From Methanohalophilus portucalensis (GTDB lineage Archaea > Halobacteriota > Methanosarcinia > Methanosarcinales > Methanosarcinaceae), in the NCBI RefSeq assembly GCF_002761295.1, contig NZ_CP017881.1, positions 1,103,069 through 1,167,068 on the forward strand: a stretch of DNA of 64,000 bases, in the 5' to 3' direction. The notes under the pieces are model-generated. The model searched no databases, was not told the DNA's origin, and was given only the letters and a program-made list of their open reading frames with translations. Each line of letters opens with the position of its first letter. The first letter of the stretch is position 1. The position numbers and the translations under genes were made by a program. Positions 1-8,784 of the stretch are shown here, piece after piece.

Positions 1-28
1 AATTGCCGACATGGGTGTAACTCTATGA
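1..28 (+). CDS. secE: Protein translocase subunit SecE (Sec61 gamma), C-terminal end, partial
   Basis: Only the last eight codons are inside the window; they read IADMGVTL and end in TGA at 26-28. The stop overlaps the ATG of spt5 by an ATGA, the usual sign of translational coupling. In many euryarchaea secE lies directly upstream of spt5, so the assignment comes mainly from position. The fragment is too short to prove the family. Confidence 0.5.
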
Positions 29-483
29 GTGAAGATAGCGCTATATTCGTGATAAAGACGACTGCAAATCAGGAACGCTCAGTTGCCGGAATGCTGGCCA
101 AAGTGGCCAAAAAGGAGAATCTGGATATACGGGCCCTTCTTGCACCGGATGAGCTTAAGGGTTATGTACTTGCAGAATCTTCCAATTCAGGTGAGGTCGA
201 ACAGGCTATTCAGACGGTTCCCCACGCAAGGGCTGTTGTGAAAGGTCAATCGAGCATGGAAGAAATCATGCATTTCCTGACTCCCAAACCGACGGTCACA
301 GGAATCACGGAAGGCGCGATCATAGAGGTTACTTCAGGTCCTTTCAAGGGAGAAAAAGCACGTGTCAAGCGTGTTGATGAGGGACATGAAGAAATAACTG
401 TCGAGCTTTTCGATGCTGTGGTACCTATCCCCATCACTATTCGTGGGGATACAGTGAGAATACTCCGCAAAGAAGAGGAGTAA
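25..483 (+). CDS. spt5: Transcription elongation factor Spt5 (NusG homologue)
   Basis: This 152-residue protein matches archaeal Spt5, which with Spt4 binds the RNA polymerase clamp and promotes processive elongation. An NGN domain covers about residues 5-88 (beginning IFVIKTTANQERSV) and a single KOW domain about 94-125 (EVTSGPFKGEKARVKRVD). The length is normal for the family. It overlaps the secE stop and is followed 48 bp later by rpl11, the conserved secE-spt5-rpl11 order. The assignment is certain from sequence and context. Confidence 0.97.
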   Translation: MSEDSAIFVIKTTANQERSVAGMLAKVAKKENLDIRALLAPDELKGYVLAESSNSGEVEQAIQTVPHARAVVKGQSSMEEIMHFLTPKPTVTGITEGAIIEVTSGPFKGEKARVKRVDEGHEEITVELFDAVVPIPITIRGDTVRILRKEEE

Positions 484-531
484 AGCCAATTAAAAATAAT
501 TATTTCAATCAAAATTAAAAGGTGATGATTA

Positions 532-1020
532 ATGTCAAGTGTTGTTGAAGCATTGGTTCCCGGCGGTAAAGCAAACCCGGGTCCTCCACTGGGTCCGGCT
601 CTCGGGCCATTGGGTGTGAACATAAAAGAAGTTGTTGACACTATAAATGAAAAGACCAGTGATTACAATGGAATGCAGGTTCCTGTAAAGGTCATTGTGG
701 GCGATGATAAAAGTGTGGAGATCGAAGTAGGTACTCCTCCAACAGCCGCTCTTGTCCTTCAGGAAGCCGGAATAGGCAAAGGTGCAGGTGAAGAAGGTAG
801 CAGTGAAATTGTAGGAAATCTCAGTATCACTCAGCTTGCCAAGATAGCCCGTATGAAAAAGGACGACCTCCTTTCCTATGAAATGAAAGCAGGCATCAAG
901 GAAATTCTCGGTACATGTGTGCCAATGGGAGTTACCGGAGAAGGAATGGATCCCCGGGATTGCCAGAAGGCAATTGATGAAGGTAAATTTGATGAGGCAC
1001 TTGCCTCTGAAGCATGGTAA
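532..1020 (+). CDS. rpl11: Large ribosomal subunit protein uL11
   Basis: The 162-residue protein has the hallmark N-terminal proline/glycine-rich stretch (GGKANPGPPLGPALGPLGVN) that binds the thiostrepton region of 23S rRNA at the base of the stalk. The C-terminal RNA-binding domain includes GTCVPMGVTGEGMDPRD. A GGTGAT Shine-Dalgarno sequence precedes the ATG. It sits between spt5 and the L1-L10-L12 operon, as expected for euryarchaea. Confidence 0.97.
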   Translation: MSSVVEALVPGGKANPGPPLGPALGPLGVNIKEVVDTINEKTSDYNGMQVPVKVIVGDDKSVEIEVGTPPTAALVLQEAGIGKGAGEEGSSEIVGNLSITQLAKIARMKKDDLLSYEMKAGIKEILGTCVPMGVTGEGMDPRDCQKAIDEGKFDEALASEAW

Positions 1021-1047
1021 CCCCATGCATTTCATTTGACCGATAGG

Positions 1048-1057
1048 TTTAAAAATA
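1048..1057 (+). promoter_or_regulatory. Probable TATA box of the L1-L10-L12 operon
   Basis: An A/T run, TTTAAAAATA, lies about 28 bp upstream of the start of the structured leader (about 1075). This is the spacing expected for an archaeal TATA box. Without transcript data the start site is inferred. Confidence 0.4.
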
Positions 1058-1101
1058 ATTGTCCTATATTGGTGAGCCCGTATAGATGACAATAAATCGT
1101 T

Positions 1102-1136
1102 CCGTAGGAGGCCTTTGCGGCTGATGATCACTACGG
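1102..1136 (+). promoter_or_regulatory. L1-binding mRNA hairpin (autoregulatory operator) in the rpl1 leader
   Basis: CCGTAG (1102-1107) pairs with CTACGG (1131-1136). An inner GCC (1111-1113) pairs with GGC (1119-1121) around the loop TTTGC. Between the helices lies an asymmetric internal loop with GAG on the 5' side and TGATGATCA on the 3' side. This helix-GAG-helix layout matches the L1-binding site known on 23S rRNA and on Methanococcus vannielii L1 mRNA. The 3' strand overlaps the GGGAGG Shine-Dalgarno (1135-1140), so bound L1 would block initiation at 1147. Confidence 0.75.
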
Positions 1137-1146
1137 GAGGTACAGT

Positions 1147-1788
1147 ATGGTAGAAGAATCTATATTAAACACAGTCGAAAGGTTATTTGAGGAATCCCCA
1201 CAGCGCAATTTTGCGGAAAGTGTGGATCTTGCCATCAATTTAAAAAACCTTGACATGAGCCAGCCCAAATATCGTGTAGATGAAGAAATTTATCTACCCA
1301 ATGGCCTTGGAAAGGACCTTAAGATCGCTGTTTTTGCAAAGGGTGAAGTAGGCCTTCAGGCAAAGGAAGCGGGCTGTGACTATGTTTTCACCGAGGAAGA
1401 TATTAATGACCTCGCAGATGACAAAAGTCGCGCACGTTCCATTGCTAATGAATGTGATTTCTTCATTGCCGAAGTGCAGTACATGCCACTTATCGGTAAA
1501 ACCCTTGGTGCAATTCTCGGTCCCAGAGGTAAGATGCCTGTCCCACTTACGCCAGATAAAAATGTGGCGGACATGATTAGATCCTCTAAGAATTCTATTC
1601 GTATTCGTTCCAAGGATAAACTCACTTTCCACGTTGCAGTGGGAAGAAGGGACATGGATGCAGAAAGAATTGCAGAGAACATTGAAAGCATTGTGAACAG
1701 GGTTGAGTCTGTACTTGATAAAGGGAAACAGAATCTCAAGTCCATATATGTTACAACCACAATGGGCAAATCTTTGAGGGTGGTATGA
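1147..1788 (+). CDS. rpl1: Large ribosomal subunit protein uL1
   Basis: The 213-residue protein is a full-length archaeal L1, the rRNA-binding protein of the L1 stalk that helps E-site tRNA release and represses its own mRNA. The motif GAILGPRGKMPVPL near residue 123 and the C-terminal TTTMGKSLRV are family-typical. The start has a strong GGGAGG ribosome-binding site. The stop overlaps the start of the L10 gene (ATGATGG), so the two are translationally coupled. Confidence 0.97.
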   Translation: MVEESILNTVERLFEESPQRNFAESVDLAINLKNLDMSQPKYRVDEEIYLPNGLGKDLKIAVFAKGEVGLQAKEAGCDYVFTEEDINDLADDKSRARSIANECDFFIAEVQYMPLIGKTLGAILGPRGKMPVPLTPDKNVADMIRSSKNSIRIRSKDKLTFHVAVGRRDMDAERIAENIESIVNRVESVLDKGKQNLKSIYVTTTMGKSLRVV

Positions 1789-2822
1789 TGGAAGAAGAGC
1801 TTCACCACAGTGAACATATCCCTCAATGGAAAAAACAGGAAATAGAGGATATAAAGGCTCTCATAGAAAAATATCCATTGTTTGGTATTGTAGGTGTGGG
1901 AGGTATCCCGGCCAAACAACTCCAGGCTATGAGACGTGAACTGAAAGATGTGGCAGTCCTCAAAGTATCCAGGAACACTCTTGTCAACAGGGCACTGGAA
2001 GGCTCCTCAAAAGATTGTTCTGAAATGATTGATTATCTTAATCAACAGTGTGCACTAATTTTCACCAATGAGAATCCTTTTAAACTCTATAAGTTGCTTG
2101 AGCAGAGCAAGACCCCTTCGCCAATAAAGGCAGGTGCGATCGCTCCTCAGGATATTAAGGTGGAAAAAGGTCCAACCAGTTTCCCGCCGGGTCCCATTCT
2201 TGGAGACCTCCAGAGTGCTGGAATCCCGGCATCCATCGATGGCGGTAAGGTTGTAGTCAGCGAAAACAAGGTTGTTACAGAAGAGGGTAATGTAGTATCC
2301 CAGAACCTTGCTTCAATGCTTGCAAGGCTTGAAATATTCCCTATAGAAGTGGGACTCGACCTTCATGCAGTTTTCGAAGATGGTTCAATCTTTACTCCCG
2401 ATGTACTGGCAATTGACAATGATAAATACTTCTCCGATATTGCTGCAGCGTCCAGACAGGCTTTCAATCTGGCAGTCAATGTAGCATACCCAACAACCGC
2501 TACGATCAGCACTTTGATCTCCAAGGCATCTTCCGAAGCAATGAACCTTGGTATCAATGCAACAGTACTGGAACCAGAGATCATGGATTCCCTGCTTGGA
2601 AAAGCACATTCCCAGATGATTTCACTCGCATCTGCTGTATCTGCAAACAATGAAGATGCAGTGGACGAGGATCTCAAATCTGTTCTGGGTGCAGCAGCAC
2701 AAAGTGCGGCTGCAACAGTTGAGGAACAGCCTGCTGAAGAAGCAGCTGAGGAAGAAGTAGAAGAGGAAGAAGAGGATGCAGAAGAGGGCGGTATGGCCGG
2801 TCTTGGAGCACTTTTCGGATGA
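1785..2822 (+). CDS. rplP0: Large ribosomal subunit protein uL10 (acidic stalk protein P0)
   Basis: This 345-residue P0 protein carries the L12 dimers of the ribosomal stalk and binds 23S rRNA with L11. The N-terminal rRNA-binding domain (about 1-110) is followed by the archaeal insert, helices for L12 docking (about 260-300) and an acidic Glu-rich tail. It ends in MAGLGALFG, the same nine residues that end L12, as expected for stalk proteins that recruit elongation factors. Start codons at 1785 or 1788 are both possible. Confidence 0.97.
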   Translation: MMEEELHHSEHIPQWKKQEIEDIKALIEKYPLFGIVGVGGIPAKQLQAMRRELKDVAVLKVSRNTLVNRALEGSSKDCSEMIDYLNQQCALIFTNENPFKLYKLLEQSKTPSPIKAGAIAPQDIKVEKGPTSFPPGPILGDLQSAGIPASIDGGKVVVSENKVVTEEGNVVSQNLASMLARLEIFPIEVGLDLHAVFEDGSIFTPDVLAIDNDKYFSDIAAASRQAFNLAVNVAYPTTATISTLISKASSEAMNLGINATVLEPEIMDSLLGKAHSQMISLASAVSANNEDAVDEDLKSVLGAAAQSAAATVEEQPAEEAAEEEVEEEEEDAEEGGMAGLGALFG

Positions 2823-2851
2823 GATTTAAGATTAATTACAGGTGATTCACA

Positions 2852-3163
2852 ATGGAATATATATATGCAGCACTTTTACTCCACAACGCTGGAAAAGATG
2901 TTACTGAAGATGCAGTAAAAGCTGTCCTTGAGGCAGCAGGTACCGATGTAGACGAAGCACGTGCAAAAGCTCTCATTGCAGCTCTTGAAGATGTAGACAT
3001 CGAAGAAGCTATGAGCACCGCAGCAGTTGCAGCCGCACCTGCAGCAGCACCCGCAGCAGCACCTGCTGAAGCTACAGAAGAGGCAGCTGAGGCTGAGGAA
3101 GAAGAGGAAGAAGACGAAGCAGAAGAGAGCGGCATGGCCGGTCTTGGTGCACTCTTTGGATAA
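2852..3163 (+). CDS. rpl12: Large ribosomal subunit protein P1/L12
   Basis: This 103-residue acidic stalk protein has an N-terminal dimerisation domain ([20 protein letters not shown]), an Ala-rich hinge (about residues 55-77) and a Glu-rich tail ending [10 protein letters not shown]. It binds P0 and recruits translation factors. A GGTGAT site precedes the start. It is last in the L1-L10-L12 operon and is followed by a clear terminator hairpin. Confidence 0.97.
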   Translation: MEYIYAALLLHNAGKDVTEDAVKAVLEAAGTDVDEARAKALIAALEDVDIEEAMSTAAVAAAPAAAPAAAPAEATEEAAEAEEEEEEDEAEESGMAGLGALFG

Positions 3164-3175
3164 TTTCCTCACTTT

Positions 3176-3207
3176 GTCCGCTACGGCGGACACCTTTTTA
3201 CTTTTTT
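3176..3207 (+). terminator. Terminator after rpl12
   Basis: GTCCGC (3176-3181), loop TACG and GCGGAC (3186-3191) form a perfect 6-bp GC-rich hairpin. It is followed at once by two T runs (to 3207). Confidence 0.8.
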
Positions 3208-3255
3208 AGAATAAACAGTCGACTTTATCTGTATTGACCAACAAGGATGTGGTCA

Positions 3256-4230
3256 ATGTCCCGTTTCTCAATTGTATCTGCTCTGCGTCCGATATGGCAA
3301 ATGAAAATACGTAGGCGTCCCTATGTTCTGTCACACGGTGTAACTTCCCGTTGCAATATGCAATGTCCTTTCTGTGAATACTGGCAGGAAGAAAAAATGG
3401 AGATGACATTTGAAGAAATTGCCCAAATGCTTGACGGGGCTGCAGATTTTGGTATAGGTGTCTACAATGCCTGGACAACGGAACCCCTGCTTCGAGAAGA
3501 TCTTCCTGCTATTCTGGAACATGCTCATTCAAAAGGCATAATGACTTCTCTGGTAACCAATGGTCTACTTCTGGAAAAACGGTTGCCTGATCTTTCAAAC
3601 CTTGATCTCCTTTCTATTTCGGTAGACGGGCTGGAAAGTTACAGGGAGATAAGGGGCATCGATATATCCCGCATCCTTCCCGGGATCAGGAAAAGTGTTG
3701 AGATAATGGAACATCCTGTCCTGTTGAATTGTGTTATAAGCTCTAAAAATGTGGATGAACTAACCGATCTTGTGTACTTTGCATCAGAGATTGGTGCCAG
3801 GATTTCTTTTGAACCTCTGTATGAATTTGAAAATATCAAGGATGATGTATGGGAGAACATGGAGGTAAAAGACCGTGAGATATATCGCAGAGCTCTGGAT
3901 TCACTGATAGAGATGAAATCACAGGGCTATCCAATTATTAATTCCCTCACCTATCTCAAGATGGTACGTAACAGAAAACCGTCTTTCAAATGCCATGCTC
4001 CTGATATTATCCTGAATGTGGGCTGTGATGGTATGGTGGAAACATGCAGGGTGCATCGCCAACCCCTTGCTGATGTCAGGCAGGGCGTGGAAAATGCCTG
4101 GAGGGCAAGTAAAGCGACCATGGCAAAAACCGTGAATGAATGTGATAAATGCCTTTTCTTCGGTTATGCTGAAAACAGCTTACTGTATGATTACAATCTG
4201 GAGGCTTTGCGTCATTATGAATGGATGTGA
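3256..4230 (+). CDS. Radical SAM protein with SPASM-like C-terminus, function unknown
   Basis: The protein carries the radical SAM cluster motif CNMQCPFC (Cys33, Cys37 and Cys40 from the 3256 start), which binds a 4Fe-4S cluster and cleaves S-adenosylmethionine. TNGLLL and SISVDG are typical strands of the partial TIM barrel. C-terminal cysteines (FKCHAPD, ETCRVH, NECDKCLFFGY) suggest an auxiliary Fe-S cluster of the SPASM/Twitch kind. The second ATG at 3256 is preferred because GGATGTGG precedes it; 3247 is the alternative. It stands alone, convergent with the SAM hydrolase. Relatives include haem-maturation and peptide-modifying enzymes, but I cannot choose the substrate. Confidence 0.8.
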   Translation: MSRFSIVSALRPIWQMKIRRRPYVLSHGVTSRCNMQCPFCEYWQEEKMEMTFEEIAQMLDGAADFGIGVYNAWTTEPLLREDLPAILEHAHSKGIMTSLVTNGLLLEKRLPDLSNLDLLSISVDGLESYREIRGIDISRILPGIRKSVEIMEHPVLLNCVISSKNVDELTDLVYFASEIGARISFEPLYEFENIKDDVWENMEVKDREIYRRALDSLIEMKSQGYPIINSLTYLKMVRNRKPSFKCHAPDIILNVGCDGMVETCRVHRQPLADVRQGVENAWRASKATMAKTVNECDKCLFFGYAENSLLYDYNLEALRHYEWM

Positions 4231-4998
4231 TCATTTTTCTATCCGGATTTCAGGATGACCTGCAATATCCAGTCTTTGCGCAGCATTTCCACCATTGACA
4301 GCTATTTCCAGAAAGCCGTGGCTGCCTGTGAGGACCAGCAATTCATTCTTCTGTACTTTACCATATGTCGGGGAATAAGACGCTACATTTCCATGCACGA
4401 GTAACTTTTCTGTGGGTCTGGCAAAGGCTTCCAGAATCTTTGCCGGAATATTTGTTATTACATTTCCAAAACTGTCGATGTAGAGCACTTTACCATAAAG
4501 GTTGTTCACAGCTGCATTGACTTCTCCAAAACTAAGTTCTTCAAAGGTTTCTAAGGGCTGGCCTATATCCTCTGCTTCATGGCCAGATGCCAGCAAACCG
4601 GCTGTAGGGGCGAATATATCCCTGCCATGGAAAGTATTGGATACCTTGCCCAGCATGGCTTTTTCTTCAATCTCGAAAACCTCAATATCGCCAAACCGTT
4701 GGGCAGCAGGGATAAGTAGTCCGTTATCCGGTCCGACAAAGTAATGATTTGCTGTTCGTACAATAATGGCTTTTCTGCTGGTACCCACTCCTGGGTCCAC
4801 CACAGCCAGATGGATTGTACCTGAAGGGAAAAAGTGTGTGGTGGTGTAAAGGGCAAAAGCCGCAGATAATATGTCTCCCTGTTCTATATCATGTGTCAGG
4901 TCGATGAATGTTGGATCTTCGCACATGTCCAGGATAACCGCTTTCATGGAGGCAGGATAGAGATTCTTGAAATCTGTTGTAAGGGTAATGATTTTCAT
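4231..4998 (-). CDS. SAM hydrolase / S-adenosyl-L-methionine hydroxide adenosyltransferase (DUF62 family)
   Basis: The 255-residue protein belongs to the fluorinase/chlorinase-like family, whose archaeal members split SAM to adenosine and methionine using activated water. Family motifs visible are LTTDF near the N-terminus, LAVVDPGVGT (about 64-73), FVGPDNGLL (about 88-96), TFHGRDIFAP (about 122-131) and the C-terminal SFGNVITNI and TGSHGFLEIAVN. The usual DFG after TTD is DFK here, a small deviation. Its stop abuts the stop of the convergent radical SAM gene. Confidence 0.88.
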   Translation of the reverse strand: MKIITLTTDFKNLYPASMKAVILDMCEDPTFIDLTHDIEQGDILSAAFALYTTTHFFPSGTIHLAVVDPGVGTSRKAIIVRTANHYFVGPDNGLLIPAAQRFGDIEVFEIEEKAMLGKVSNTFHGRDIFAPTAGLLASGHEAEDIGQPLETFEELSFGEVNAAVNNLYGKVLYIDSFGNVITNIPAKILEAFARPTEKLLVHGNVASYSPTYGKVQKNELLVLTGSHGFLEIAVNGGNAAQRLDIAGHPEIRIEK

Positions 4999-5058
4999 AA
5001 TATTTTGTTTTGACAGGGAACTTATATGGGTGTCGCCAGCGGGCTTTTTTTAAAAGGC

Positions 5059-5129
5059 TTATATACTAATTCACCTATGTATCATCAATAAGCCGATGCT
5101 ATTTAGTAAATCTTCATAAGATTGGAGGT
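5059..5129 (+). promoter_or_regulatory. Promoter and ribosome-binding site of the symporter gene
   Basis: A TATA box TTATATAC at 5059-5066 is followed by a leader of about 45 nt and a GGAGGT Shine-Dalgarno sequence at 5124-5129, 6 nt before the ATG. Confidence 0.6.
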
Positions 5130-5135
5130 ATTATT

Positions 5136-7052
5136 ATGGAAAGTTCTCAATTATTCTTGATTTTATTGGCAGTCTACTTAGCTGGACTGATCGGTATAGG
5201 CTGGTATTTTACCAAAAAACAAAACACAGTAACCGATTTCTGGCTTGCCGGCAGACGTATCGGGGCGATTGGTGTAGGATTCTCCTCAGCAGCGTCCTGG
5301 TTGACGGCAGGAGGCCTGCTTGCGGTTATTGCATTCTTTATGCTGCAGGGAATGGGTTCGATATGGGGATTTGTGGCTCCCAACATTCTTGCTCTTCTGA
5401 TAATTGCTATCTTTGTGAAGAAGATCAAGAATCTGCCTGCAATTACCCAGGCGGAATTACTGGAACAACGCTACAGTGCAGCAATCAGGGCGCCCATTGG
5501 TATTATTATTACAATTGTAATGATCCTTTTTGCAGTGGCTGATATCAAAGGTTTTGCTCTGGTGCTTGAGATATTCTACGGTTTTGATCCACTTTATGCA
5601 GCTCTTATTGTTGCTCTGGCAGTTTCTGTTTATGTTACTTTAGGAGGTCTCAGTGCGGTTGTCTGGACTGATGTAGTACAGTTCCTTTTCCTCTCTGTGT
5701 TCACGATAGTCATCGCAATCGTTGCTGTAGGAGCAGCTACAGGTGGTGCTGTCGATGCCCCTGCAAATGCAGGCGAGTTATTTTCCAATGTCTCTTCTGG
5801 CTGGTGGAACCCGCTGTCCATTGGAATCCCGATGGTATTGATATTTTTGTTTGCAATCGTTCCCGGCTGGATCACCGAGCAGGACCCCTGGCAGAAAGTA
5901 TGGGCCGCGCGTGATTCCAAATCCGCACGTAATGGGCTGCTTTTGGGTTCCCTCCTGATAACAATTGTATTTGCAGGTTGTGCGGTAATTGCTATCGCTC
6001 TGAGTTCCATTTATCCGGAAATACCGGCTGCAGGTTTCCCTATGGGAATGGCCCAGGCAGAACCGGCATTGCTTGTTTTTGTGCTTGAAAACTTTTCTCC
6101 GCTGGTTATTGCTCTGAGTGCGATCGGTCTGGCTGCTGCTGCTATGTCCTGTACGGATACCTTTGCAACTTCCGGTGCATCCTGTGTGTCCCGTGATATC
6201 TATCAGCGTTTCATTAAACCAGATGCCACCATGAAACAGATGCTTGCGGTTAACAGGCTCAGTGTACTTTTCATAGTCCTTGCAGCTACTGTGGGTTCGT
6301 TTTTCATTACCAGTATCCTTGAGGCTATTCATATAGCCACATACATTGCCAGTGCTTCCTACTTCTTCCCATTGATGGGAGGTCTTTACTGGAAGCGTGC
6401 TACCAAGGAAGGTGCCATGGCAGGCCTTATTGTGGGTGCAGTTGTCCAGATAAGCCTGATTGTGTATGATATTTACATGACAGCTCCAATGGCTCCTGCA
6501 TATCTCCAGACGGTTCACCCGGTCCTGATGAACCATGGTGTTATTGCTGGTATGGGCCTTAGCGCAGTTGCCTTTTTCGGAGTGTCCCTGCTTACGAAAC
6601 CATCCAGTGCTGTCAATCTTGCTCCTTTCTTCAAGGAAGAAGCAAAAAACCTGGCAGCTGAAGCAGCAGTTACAGTTGAGGAAGAAGATCCCAAATTCCA
6701 GAAGTTCCTCAAGAGAATCGATGAGCAACTTGCCGGTGAGAGAGCACATCTGCATGTCAGGCTTGAAAGTTCGGCTTCTGTGAACTGGTACAGGTTCGTT
6801 GAATCCCTGCGATCTTCTTATGTTGCCTGGGTAACTCCTACAGGTGTAGATTCAGTATATCGTCTTGTGCAGTCGGACATGCTTTCCTGTGTATCCATAA
6901 CACGTGGTACCACAGATAAAGAGATCTGGTTTGCCTCGGAACCTCCTGCATCGGAAATGGATGTTCAGAAGAAGGAACTCTATGTAGCCTATAACGAGGT
7001 TGCTGCAGCTCTTGAAAGCATGGGTGTTTTCCTTACGGTAGTCGAAGAATGA
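5136..7052 (+). CDS. Sodium:solute symporter (SSS family) with C-terminal cytoplasmic extension
   Basis: This 638-residue membrane protein has about 13 hydrophobic segments in the first 490 residues and SSS-family signatures: DFWLAGRRIGAIGVGFSSAASW near the N-terminus, LGGLSAVVWTDVVQF (about 168-182) and the TM8-TM9 region with SCTDTFATSGASCVSRDIY. The family couples Na+ influx to uptake of proline, pantothenate, acetate, betaine or similar. The substrate cannot be read from sequence. A hydrophilic tail of about 150 residues follows the last membrane span, longer than in PutP, and may be regulatory. It is transcribed alone from its own TATA box. Confidence 0.88.
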   Translation: MESSQLFLILLAVYLAGLIGIGWYFTKKQNTVTDFWLAGRRIGAIGVGFSSAASWLTAGGLLAVIAFFMLQGMGSIWGFVAPNILALLIIAIFVKKIKNLPAITQAELLEQRYSAAIRAPIGIIITIVMILFAVADIKGFALVLEIFYGFDPLYAALIVALAVSVYVTLGGLSAVVWTDVVQFLFLSVFTIVIAIVAVGAATGGAVDAPANAGELFSNVSSGWWNPLSIGIPMVLIFLFAIVPGWITEQDPWQKVWAARDSKSARNGLLLGSLLITIVFAGCAVIAIALSSIYPEIPAAGFPMGMAQAEPALLVFVLENFSPLVIALSAIGLAAAAMSCTDTFATSGASCVSRDIYQRFIKPDATMKQMLAVNRLSVLFIVLAATVGSFFITSILEAIHIATYIASASYFFPLMGGLYWKRATKEGAMAGLIVGAVVQISLIVYDIYMTAPMAPAYLQTVHPVLMNHGVIAGMGLSAVAFFGVSLLTKPSSAVNLAPFFKEEAKNLAAEAAVTVEEEDPKFQKFLKRIDEQLAGERAHLHVRLESSASVNWYRFVESLRSSYVAWVTPTGVDSVYRLVQSDMLSCVSITRGTTDKEIWFASEPPASEMDVQKKELYVAYNEVAAALESMGVFLTVVEE

Positions 7053-7055
7053 GTG

Positions 7056-7076
7056 AAGGGGCAATCCCTTCCCTTC
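7056..7076 (+). terminator. Possible terminator after the symporter gene
   Basis: AAGGG (7056-7060) and CCCTT (7066-7070) form a short stem followed by a pyrimidine-rich stretch. The stem is weak. Confidence 0.35.
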
Positions 7077-7122
7077 TTGGACACCGATAACTTTTTTAAA
7101 TAATCGATCGGTGGATAGTATA

Positions 7123-8034
7123 ATGCGAAAACAAGTGGTAGTCCTATTTCTGATACTCACTTCAGCCATCTATCTTAGTGGTTGCATCGATGACATTGTA
7201 CCGGTTGATGAAGCTGCTGAAACAACCAATGCATCGGAGTATATACTGGACCCGTTCATTGCTAACGATTCATGTGAGTGTGGTATTAATACGACTACTT
7301 TTTATCTTTCCCCCGATTCGCCTGTAAAAGCGGTTTATGTATTTGAGAATGTAAATCGTCTTGAAGTAGTTCCTCTGGAAGATATCACAAATCCAGGTTC
7401 TGATGTACTTTCAAACATTGTGATTGTGGCCAAACCGGGAGGAAATAACGGTAATCCAGCTTCAACAGTCAGACAGTTGTCCACCTCAGATCCAATGGAT
7501 TCGATAGACTATACCCTCTCTGAAGAATCCGAGTCCGGGCAGACCAAACAGGTAATTTCCTTCAATCAAAGTCTTACAGGGTTTGTGGCCTATACAATGG
7601 AAGTGCCTATGGGACAGGATTTCATGTATGTACCATCACATCTTTCCACTGTAAGGGTGGTCCTTCCAGAAGGGTATACAACAGGCAACCAGTTTATAGG
7701 GAAGGTTGAGCCAGCACCCGATTACAGGTACTTCGATGAACAGGGCAGGGAAGTACTTGTCTGGAATAATCTACGTCAGGATACTTCTTCATCATTGTCT
7801 TCTCTGGCAAAAGGTCTCTTGCCTTCCGACGAAGAAGAGGAAGAAGAAATTAAGTTTAAGACTCTCTATCTCAAATTTTATTCAGAAGATGCCCCCCGTA
7901 ACCTGCTGATCGGTACATCAATACTTGGTGCAGGCGTGCTTCTGGTCATTGGGAATTTCCTGCGAAATCGTAGAAAACTGAATGAAACGATACGGATTGC
8001 AGAAGAAGAATGGAAAAAAGATAAAAAACGTTAA
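7123..8034 (+). CDS. Membrane-anchored lipoprotein-like protein, DUF5803 type
   Basis: The N-terminus is a signal peptide with a lipobox-like end (AIYLSGC at about residues 15-21), followed by a beta-rich extracellular domain of about 230 residues. A transmembrane helix lies at about 265-285 (LIGTSILGAGVLLVIGNFL) with a basic cytoplasmic tail. This architecture fits the archaeal DUF5803 family, whose function is unknown. The ATG at 7123 is preferred over a GTG at 7111 because GGTGG lies just upstream. It is convergent with the metallo-hydrolase gene. Confidence 0.65.
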   Translation: MRKQVVVLFLILTSAIYLSGCIDDIVPVDEAAETTNASEYILDPFIANDSCECGINTTTFYLSPDSPVKAVYVFENVNRLEVVPLEDITNPGSDVLSNIVIVAKPGGNNGNPASTVRQLSTSDPMDSIDYTLSEESESGQTKQVISFNQSLTGFVAYTMEVPMGQDFMYVPSHLSTVRVVLPEGYTTGNQFIGKVEPAPDYRYFDEQGREVLVWNNLRQDTSSSLSSLAKGLLPSDEEEEEEIKFKTLYLKFYSEDAPRNLLIGTSILGAGVLLVIGNFLRNRRKLNETIRIAEEEWKKDKKR

Positions 8035-8037
8035 TCT

Positions 8038-8784
8038 TCATATCACAAATTGCATTCCATCATATCCCATTGGGAATTTCTGTGCTGCGATGGAATGGGG
8101 TTTGAAAAAGTGGCTTATATGGGTAAAAACGACTTCTTTTGCCTTTATTTTTTGGGCAAGTTCCAGTGCATCCTTTGCATCCATATGTTTTTTGATATGC
8201 AACACATCTGAATCCGGTACAATCGCATCGGCAATTAAAAGGTCAGGACTATCAATCATTTCAAGACTCTGTTTTGGGATTTCCTTCTCACAATCTCCTG
8301 TGAACACCACTTTTTTACCATCTTCTTCTATGAGTACGCCTACCGGATTGCTCACCGGCCGGTGCTTGACTTCAAAAAGAGTAACCTTTAGGCCGATAAT
8401 TTCAAAGGTTTCATTGATTTTTACGTCGTTTCTTCTGGGTTTCAAAAAGGCAAGGTATTCCAGGATGTAGTCAAGGGTTTCAGCAAGGCCGTATACGTCT
8501 ACCTTTCTTTGCACCCTGTGGAATTCACCAAAACCGGTAAAATGATCATAATGGCCGTGGGTCCATATAACTCCGTCCACATGCTTTATGTTGTGCTCAA
8601 GCAATTGCTGGCGCAGGTCGGGTCCTGTGTCCAGCAAAATTGTACCCTTCTTGGTTTCTACAAGGATAGAACATCTGAGGCGGTTGCTTTCCCCCCCCTT
8701 CTGTGCATCCTGGCAGGTGGGGCAGTTACAACCGATGACAGGTGTGCCGGGAGCATCTCCTGTGCCCAGTAATGTCACTTTCAC
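8038..8784 (-). CDS. Metallo-beta-lactamase fold hydrolase, PhnP-like
   Basis: This 248-residue hydrolase has the HxHxDH metal site (THGHYDH, His76-His81), LLDTGPD before it, and downstream ligands in KHRPVSNPVG, FTGDCE and FTHISH. CNCPTC at residues 19-24 resembles the extra zinc site of PhnP phosphodiesterases. It probably cleaves a phosphodiester or cyclic phosphate, though no phn genes are nearby. It starts with GTG immediately after the TAA of the upstream AAA ATPase gene, so the two are translationally coupled. Confidence 0.82.
   Translation of the reverse strand: MKVTLLGTGDAPGTPVIGCNCPTCQDAQKGGESNRLRCSILVETKKGTILLDTGPDLRQQLLEHNIKHVDGVIWTHGHYDHFTGFGEFHRVQRKVDVYGLAETLDYILEYLAFLKPRRNDVKINETFEIIGLKVTLFEVKHRPVSNPVGVLIEEDGKKVVFTGDCEKEIPKQSLEMIDSPDLLIADAIVPDSDVLHIKKHMDAKDALELAQKIKAKEVVFTHISHFFKPHSIAAQKFPMGYDGMQFVI

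Noticed and set aside
5778-6755. Antisense frame of 325 codons across the symporter gene
   Set aside because: It lies wholly inside a well-supported transporter gene and encodes a Cys/His/Asn-rich sequence with no domain pattern.
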